Under the pieces are notes generated by a model that was not told the DNA's origin, did no database searches, and saw only the letters and a program-made list of their open reading frames with translations. Below, in pieces: positions 57,920 through 64,000 of a DNA stretch of 64,000 nucleotides (its first letter is position 1; every line of letters starts with the position of its first letter). The stretch is taken from the NCBI GenBank assembly GCA_003868215.1, contig QWDQ01000008.1, forward strand, positions 62,001-126,000, in the 5' to 3' direction. This DNA comes from Pseudophaeomoniella oleicola (lineage: Eukaryota; Ascomycota; Eurotiomycetes; Phaeomoniellales; Phaeomoniellaceae). The position numbers and the translations under genes are program-made.

Positions 57920-58704
57920 ATAGCCCCTCCTGAGTTCCTGGTTCACGAGGATATTGATGGCATCGCTTGGGTGTTCTTGGACAATGCATGGAAACTGTAG
58001 CTTGCACTCAGTTGCAACCCATCGTGTCTCGCTCAAGTGCCACCACGGTAGATAGTTCGAGGCAAACCATCCTGTAATCAAGCACTCGGTCTGGGTGGAA
58101 TTATTAGAGGTGCATTTCGACCTTCTAGGCTTCCCCTTGGTAGATATGCTGCTCATTTTGCTACCTCGTGATGCGTTTGGTAAATGGTAGATAGAGTCCG
58201 GTAGCACCATGGTACGTGTATTAATTAAACCAGTATATCTCACGTCGTTCGTGATGTGATGACTTCACATCATCAAGTGCCTCGGTCTGATCTGATCGCA
58301 ACTCGACTCGATGGAAACTCCGTCATCTTTACCCACAAATTTATTCCGTCTCACACCGACACCTAATCACATCCGATCTCTATCAGCATCATCTGGACTA
58401 CTCCATTCACAGCCTTCTTTGCCGGGAGGAGTTTCTCTCATGTTTTGGATCTATTGCCTAAGGCCCTAAGACACAGCAGACTAAAGAGGAGAAAAGGGAA
58501 AAGATACTCAGGAGGGTCGAATTGTGCTTCTCACTCGACGCAGTGCCACCGTTCCTTTACATATCTTAGCTTCGAAGCCGGGTCCTGCAACGGATCGGTC
58601 TTGACATTGATCTCTGCATCGACAATCGAGTTCTCTCCCTCCCTCTCCTGCCTCTTTTTATATTTGTATATCTATATTTCTATTCAAACCGTTGATTGGA
58701 CAAG
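57920..58704. promoter_or_regulatory. Intergenic, promoter of the lipase gene
   Basis: A 785-bp tandem spacer. From about 58310 the plus strand becomes rich in C/T, ending in a run with TCCCTCCCTCTCCTGCC just before the leader. No specific element is named. Confidence 0.4.
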
Positions 58705-60155
58705 ATGAGTTCAGAGTCCGCGTCTGGTTCGGTCAGGGTTTCGGAGGGGAAACATACTCTGCCAGATGGACATACGGTGTATACGAAAACTTGGCATGTA
58801 CGTTCTTACACCTTTTCTTTTACCCTGTTTAAGGGAGACGAAAGAGATTTACTCTCTTTGGTGCTTCTGCATGCCTCCGATATGTTCTCCTTGATGGACC
58901 GAACGTTTGGTTTCAATCTGTCACTGGCAGAAGACGTGCTGACCGATCACTCAAATATAGGCAGCGGAAAATCCACCCAAGGCTATCGTCGTCTATCTGC
59001 ACGGTTTCAGTGATCACTGTACGTGTGGCACTCCCATCCCTCTACGAGTACTCTGAGTTGTACAAATGGCAGTTGGCAGCCAAGTGAACCGAGTGATAAT
59101 GTACTAATGTCGGTTTATATGATTAGGTAACAACTATTATGATCTCTTCCCATTTCTATCATCAATGGGAGTAGAGGTCCGATCTTTTGACCAAAGGTAT
59201 GCATGCCTCAGCTGTTCGCTCAAATCACTTTTGTCCATGAAACAAGCTAACCACCTCTACTCTGAGCAGAGGCTGGGGTCGGTCGGTCCAGCAATCATCA
59301 CAACGTGGCCTCACAGGTCCTACATCTACTGTGATCTCCGACCTGTGTTCTTTCCTTTCTACACTACCTTCTCCTCCCCCATGTCCTCTGTTTCTGGCCG
59401 GCCACTCCATGGGCGGTGGTCTCACCATCTTCTACCACCTCCTCACCCTCCTCCCGTCCACTCCCTTCTTTCCGCAATCCTTCACCCCACCCCAATTTAC
59501 CGGCATCCTCCTCGAAGCCCCCTACGTCGCCCTCCCACCGACCTCGAGCCCGTCCGCACTGAAAGTAGCCGCGGGCCGCCTCGCTGCCAAGATCCTCCCA
59601 AACTTTCAACTGAAAAACAAACTCGACCCAAACCTAGCGTCGCGCGATCCCGTCGTCTGCGCAAACTACGACAAAGATCCCCTCTGCCACGATACGGCGA
59701 CCCTCGAAGGCGCGAGGGACATGCTCGACCGCCACGGCACGCTCGAACTACTCTCCCAAGGCAAATACAAAGGCACGATCTTCGAACCCTTGTACACCAA
59801 CACCGACAACACCACCAGTGACCCCCAGAAAGCCCGCCTCCGTGCAACCCCCATCCTCGCCCTCCACGGTACCCACGACCGCATCTGTTCCTGCGAAGCG
59901 ACGCGCCGCCTATTCGAAACCCACCTACCATTCCTACCGAACAAACGCTTCGTCGCCGTCGAGGACGCGTTCCACGTCTTACACGCGGATGGACCGGAGG
60001 CTTCGAAGGCGTTTCGGGACACCGTCGGGGATTGGATTGGGGGATTAATTCGGGATTCTGAGGGGAAGGGGAAGGTCGAGGATGCTGCTGCTGCTGCTGC
60101 TGCTGCTTTGACTACTACTACTAGTAGCAACAGTGGGAAAGATGCGAAGTTGTGA
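58705..60155 (+). CDS. yju3: Monoacylglycerol lipase-like alpha/beta hydrolase
   Basis: Exons 58705-58797, 58961-59018, 59127-59196 and 59270-60155, phases consistent, 368 aa. The first introns are unusually long for this window (163 and 108 nt). The fold markers are VVYLHGFSDHCNNY (oxyanion HG), the nucleophile elbow LAGHSMGGGLTI, the acid in LALHGTHDRICS and the His in VEDAFHVLHAD. Yju3-type enzymes release glycerol and fatty acid from monoacylglycerols on lipid droplets and membranes. The C-terminus carries eight alanines encoded by a perfect GCT repeat (60084-60107) and a Ser/Thr run, both probably dispensable. GC content rises in the last exon. Confidence 0.92.
60084..60107 (+). repeat. 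Coding (GCT)8 microsatellite
   Basis: Eight consecutive GCT codons encode a polyalanine run near the C-terminus of the lipase; an ACT run follows. Length is likely to vary between strains. Confidence 0.9.
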
Positions 60156-60626
60156 TTAGTTTTAACCATTTCATTTAATATGATGAAATACCCAAAAATC
60201 CAAAGCATTTCGTGCATGTATGTATGCTAGGTATTCATTCATCTATCTTCCTACATGCTACGTAGAGTACGATATCCAGATCAGTGACAGGTAGTCAAGG
60301 TGCTCGAGCGTATTGTTTCACCTTTTTATAACAATTCAAACAATCAGTTAGATATGTATATGTATGTACCTACGTATGTAGAGGTAGCTAGCTAGGTTGA
60401 CTAGATTCAATCAAATCAATCCCTACCTGCCTGCCTGCCTACTCACCCAATTACTTTCACATTCAGTCACCTGCTTGATATATACTCTTTGTACAACAAA
60501 AGAAATATTGGCATTGGCTCGATGGCCATAGTGTAGAAGAATCGTCGTCGCTGCCCGCTGCTTGCCTCATGCCAGCAATTCGACCTGTATCACAAAAGAC
60601 ATCCATGGAGCAAGGGTGCTCTTCGC
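60156..60626. other. Convergent 3' spacer
   Basis: A 471-bp AT-rich spacer with CTGCCTGCCTGCC and TAGCTAGCTAGG short repeats. Nothing coding is seen. Confidence 0.4.
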
Positions 60627-61928
60627 TTATTCATCTTTGTGACCACCCAAACTTCGTCGGATACTTCCAAATCTCCTCTTGATGCCACCACCGCTCAACC
60701 TCTTGTCTCTGCCCGTGGTGTTTGACCTTCCGATGCTACCGCTTGGGACACCGCCTTCACCCCACATACTTTCGGCAATCTCATCTCGATCATATCCGGA
60801 TGACTTGGGACGAGATGTCATCTCGATTCCATCGGCCATCTCTCGACGATGACTCGATGAGTGATGGTCTTTGAGTGACTTTTCGATCGTGTACGATGGC
60901 TCGCCCTTGCCTTTGATGTCATCCGGATGATATTGCTGGAGGTCATTCTGTCAGTAGATTTCAACACAGTCGAGAGGAAGACAGCTTACCATTCCTGGCC
61001 ATCGCTTGTATGCACCACCAGCGGGGTTTCCTTCGATCATCATGTTCTCTCCGGGTTCGTAATTGTATACACGACCCATTCTATCTGTTTCACCAGGGGC
61101 GTAGGCAGCAACACCATCCAATGGCCGATGCCTCTCGACAGAATCAAGAATCTTTTCATTGGCTGTAGCTTTCAGTGCTTCCTCATTTGAGGCGGACAAT
61201 GCTTCAAGTGGAGAGTTCCTGAATGATGTGTTACGCGCATAGTATGCTGCGTCAAAAGGACCTTCATGATGATACTTTCCTCCTACAACATCGAGGCTAT
61301 CTATCGGATCCGGCCGGATTTGGTGATGTTTCCGCAAATGAGGTGCCCTGTAAGCAGACTTCTCCTCCTTCTTGAGCGTCTCTAGTGGTCTAACGGATGT
61401 GTCACCAGGATAACGCTCGTTGAGCGAGTTTCCTCGGCGCCTGCCGGAACTGGCGCCATTGTTTGTGGGTGAAAGTGGAGTATCACGATAACGTCCGGAT
61501 GCTTGCTGACGGGGAGAGAATTGATCCCGACGGGGTGAAGCGGACTGAGGTGGTGATGGATATGCGGCCTTTTGGCTCTCATCGCTCTTGCTACGACCTA
61601 ATTCACGCTCCGAAATGAATGGATTTTTGGAAGCGGACGACGACTTTCTGAACGGGTTGTTCTTCTGTAGCTTGCTGCTCGAACTTGGTGGTGATCGAGT
61701 TGTCGATGTCGTTGATGCAGCTGAGGATGGGGGAGGCCGGAAATGTGTGCCCGGGCCGTCTTCTGCGCTCGGTTCAGGTTCATTCAACGGATCGATGAGG
61801 GCCCTTTGCGCCTGTACATATCGGTTGTTAGCAACAATCGTGAGGATGTGACTTTGCGAAGAATCGCATTCCAAGCCGCTGCGGAAGAGATGGTGACTGA
61901 CCCAATGCTTATCTTCAACGCTCTCCAT
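60627..61928 (-). CDS. pal1: Pal1 cell morphology protein
   Basis: Exons 61902-61928, 60990-61811 and 60627-60947, all phase 0, 389 aa. The first exon encodes only MESVEDKHW; its donor is GTCAGT. The Pal1 domain lies in the middle: APHLRKHHQIRPDPIDSLDV, GGKYHHEGPFDAAYYARN and NSPLEALSASNEEALKATAN, with RMGRVYNYEPGENMM. An NPFRK/NPF motif pair (KNNPFRKS, KNPFISER) near residues 45-60 fits binding to EH-domain endocytic proteins. In fission yeast Pal1 keeps cylindrical cell shape and localises to growing tips and endocytic patches with Sla2. The last intron is only 42 nt. The C-terminus is basic (GGGIKRRFGSIRRSLG). Confidence 0.95.
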
Positions 61929-62953
61929 TTTGATATATCCAATCTTGGCTTCTTGCCTTGCCTGTGCAGTGTCGCTAATTGAACTGTAGAAGTGTCAAGA
62001 TGATTTGAAGATGTGAGACGAGATTTGGAAATGGGGATGATATTGAATATGTATAGGATGTAGTTCGCAAGAGACTGATCACTGATCGACCCAAATCCAA
62101 CGTGAGTGATGTCGACGTAACTTACGTTGCAGGACAGGATTCCGGATCTGGTCGCAGATTGAACTGTCGGCCCAAGACTTTTCAAAGTGAGATCTTGGGT
62201 ACGTCATTGGCTAGGTTTCCCCTGGTCCAGCGGCCTCGAGGCTACTACGTACACTATTTAGTAAGTTAGCTCTTTATCTCACTCTCGTCTAGTACGAAGT
62301 AGTACACGACTAGTACCGAAGGTACTTTAGTGGTAGACTGTGTCTTACGTAGTAACCAGTACCGTTAGACCTAAAGTCTAGTTAAGCCACTTGTGCCTGT
62401 TTTATTATAACTGACGTTATCTACCTTAACTAGCCCTATAACCATAAATACATTGACCACACCAACTGCCCTCAAGAGTACCTAAAATAGTACTGTACAG
62501 TTAGGTACGGTATGCCAGATGGCTGCAATTCATTGTCTTCCTATACGTTGCTGGCAATCACCATACTGTTTCTCGTCGCCGCAACTACAAGCTGTAATTT
62601 CTATCATTAATCGCACTTTTCTTTTCTAGTGCTGAGGTACGATATTGGACTCTATCGTAGGCACGAGGCACTTACCGGATGACCGGGGGTTGAATAATTA
62701 TCCACGCAACCTGCCGCTCCACTTCTGACGTACCTGTTGATCCATCGGCATTTCTTCAACTCACACCAACTTGTCGGGGATGATTACAAGGCAGAGACCC
62801 AAACCCGAAGACCGTTGCCAATGCTGCAATATCAAAAAGGGTTCATTGGCAACTAACCACTTAGGTTAATGAGCTTCCGACGAGCAGCAAACCGCCGGTT
62901 TGATTCGTCATCCACAGATATGTGACGAAGCCTGGTCAACCAAATAAACAATC
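61929..62953. promoter_or_regulatory. Divergent promoter, PAL1 and USB1
   Basis: A 1.0-kb spacer between start codons. From 62240 to 62520 it is full of TAC/TAG-rich short inverted motifs (CTACTACGTAC, CTAGTAC, AGTAGTAC, GGTACTTTAG). No named binding site. Confidence 0.4.
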
Positions 62954-64000
62954 ATGCCCTTGGTGGAGTATCCAGACTCCAGTTCCGACGATGAGCCTCA
63001 AAGGCGGACGAACCCGACAACAACGGTGACTAAGAGAAGAAAGCTCAATACAAAGAAACATGACAATACCACAGCCTCGCCGCCTCCGTTGCCGGCAACT
63101 TTTCTCGATCTGTATGCAACGAACGTGAGGGCGAGTACTGCGGATGATCCGGCGTTACACAGCGGACGGAAGCGGATAACACCTCATGTCGAAGGCAACT
63201 GGCCAACGCATGTCTATTTGGAGTGTATGCTGTCCTTGAAGCTCTTCCAACCCTTTACGGTGGACTGACATGATGAGGGTGGCCGAACTTCGCAGAAAGG
63301 AAGAGGTTACAGCAGATAATCGCCCAAGTCAAAGCCAATGTGCCATCAAGCTGTGTAATACACAGTCATTTGAACAGTGATCTCGGGGGCCCACTGCCCC
63401 TCCACATCAGTCTCTCGAGACCACTCGTGCTGGCTACCGAGAAGAAAGACGTTTTTGCAGAACATCTCTCTCAAGCAATCACCGATCTCAAACTAAAACC
63501 GTACGGCTGACCCTCTCTCTCCATCTCTCTCTTCGCCAGTAATCTGTACTAAACTAAAACGTCCCGCAGTTTCCATGTACAGTCCGCAAACCTGGATTGG
63601 GCGTCTAACTGTGAAAAGACACGTTGGTTTCTTGTCCTGAGGCTCAAACGACCCAGCAACGATGAACTAAGCCGTCTCCTCGTCACGGCCAATGAAGTCG
63701 CAGCCCGTTTTCAGCAACCGGGCCTCTACACCGAATCAATCCTCGACCAGAAGGAGAAATCCCCCAGACCATCAAGACCGTCTGTTAAACCCCACGACTT
63801 CTCCTCCAGTCTCCACATCAGCATCGCCTGGACAATCACCATGCCACAAGAAAAAATCGACGGCAACGATCTCCTAGTGGCTGTCGATGATGCTGTGCTA
63901 TCACAGTCAATGTTCAATATAGCATTTGACAGTGTCAAAATCAAAATAGGCAACAGCATCATCAACATCGCGTTGAGAAACACTCTATCGCAGACAGATG
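62954..64000 (+). CDS. usb1: U6 snRNA phosphodiesterase Usb1, 3' end cut by the window
   Basis: Exons 62954-63224, 63278-63500 and 63570 onwards (introns 53 and 69 nt). Phases match; about 308 residues are visible and the end is missing. The start reads [18 protein letters not shown], then a basic linker ([10 protein letters not shown]). The conserved [20 protein letters not shown] joins in frame to [14 protein letters not shown]. The two 2H-phosphodiesterase motifs are HISLS (exon 2, in [11 protein letters not shown]) and HISIAW (exon 3). Usb1 trims the oligo(U) tail of U6 snRNA and leaves a protective cyclic or 3'-phosphate end, in the nucleus. Only a short C-terminal piece should lie beyond the edge, judged from family length. 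Confidence 0.95.

Noticed and set aside
59165-59821. Long plus-strand frame overlapping the lipase
   Set aside because: It is an out-of-frame shadow of a GC-rich coding exon; the other frame has the GHSMGG and His/Asp triad.
59497-59931. Antisense Arg/Gly-rich frame over the lipase
   Set aside because: Composition reflects the complementary strand of GC-rich codons and there is no independent support.

Overview
The window looks like a filamentous ascomycete (Pezizomycotina) nuclear chromosome. The evidence is dense genes on both strands, very short spliceosomal introns (mostly 45-100 nt) with GTRNGY donors and CTRAC-like branch sites, and families such as AcrB, Pal1, CLIP-170, Eaf6, Bet5, Dcr2 and a fungal Frizzled-like receptor. 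The protein style suggests Leotiomycetes (Helotiales), but that placement is a guess. I see no rRNA, convincing tRNA, CRISPR array or intact mobile element.

Layout, left to right. 0.6-2.6 kb: an unrecognised coiled-coil protein (-). 3.5-9.7 kb: a seven-exon Hsp70-like ATPase, a DUF1746/Dsc4-type membrane protein and a long disordered protein, all (+). 10.0-12.9 kb: a 93-residue conserved small protein (-), an acylpyruvase/FAHD1 homologue (+) and a coiled-coil protein (-). 13.5-14.8 kb: eIF4A (-). 15.6-18.9 kb: an F-box/JmjC protein (+), a Ctr copper transporter (-) and NuA4 subunit Eaf6 (+). 20.2-26.6 kb: alpha-mannosidase Ams1 and a CLIP-170 homologue, both (-). 28.2-30.6 kb: an unknown protein (+) and an MDR-type enoyl reductase (-). 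31.2-35.0 kb: the Dcr2 phosphatase (-) and a TRM61-like, probably mitochondrial methyltransferase (+), sharing a divergent promoter. 37.0-38.8 kb: a Frizzled-like seven-TM receptor (-). 38.8-42.0 kb: a gene-poor stretch. 42.0-46.0 kb: a possible small gene, TRAPP subunit Bet5 and the Ccr4 deadenylase, all (-). 48.6-51.9 kb: a SAM methyltransferase (+), a LYR-motif ETF regulator (-) and a hot-dog thioesterase (+). 55.0-60.2 kb: AcrB and a monoacylglycerol lipase (+). 60.6-61.9 kb: Pal1 (-). 63.0 kb to the edge: Usb1 (+), cut at its 3' end.

The genes are mainly housekeeping: translation and RNA turnover (eIF4A, Ccr4, Usb1, TRM61-like), trafficking and ER quality control (Bet5, Dsc4, Ams1), polarity and cytoskeleton (CLIP-170, Pal1), mitochondrial metabolism (FAHD1, ETFRF1-like, thioesterase) and chromatin (Eaf6). 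They do not form one pathway and I see no biosynthetic gene cluster.

Most exon models were built by hand from splice signals, with codon phase checked across junctions. Several small genes (Bet5, the LYR protein, Ctr, the 93-residue protein) only appear after splicing. The most unusual feature is an apparent one-nucleotide exon at 51245 in the thioesterase gene, needed to restore the DSMGHVNN motif. Other points of interest are several GTC-type donor sites, a recurring TACTACGTAGTA palindrome in intergenic DNA, and the Frizzled-like receptor.
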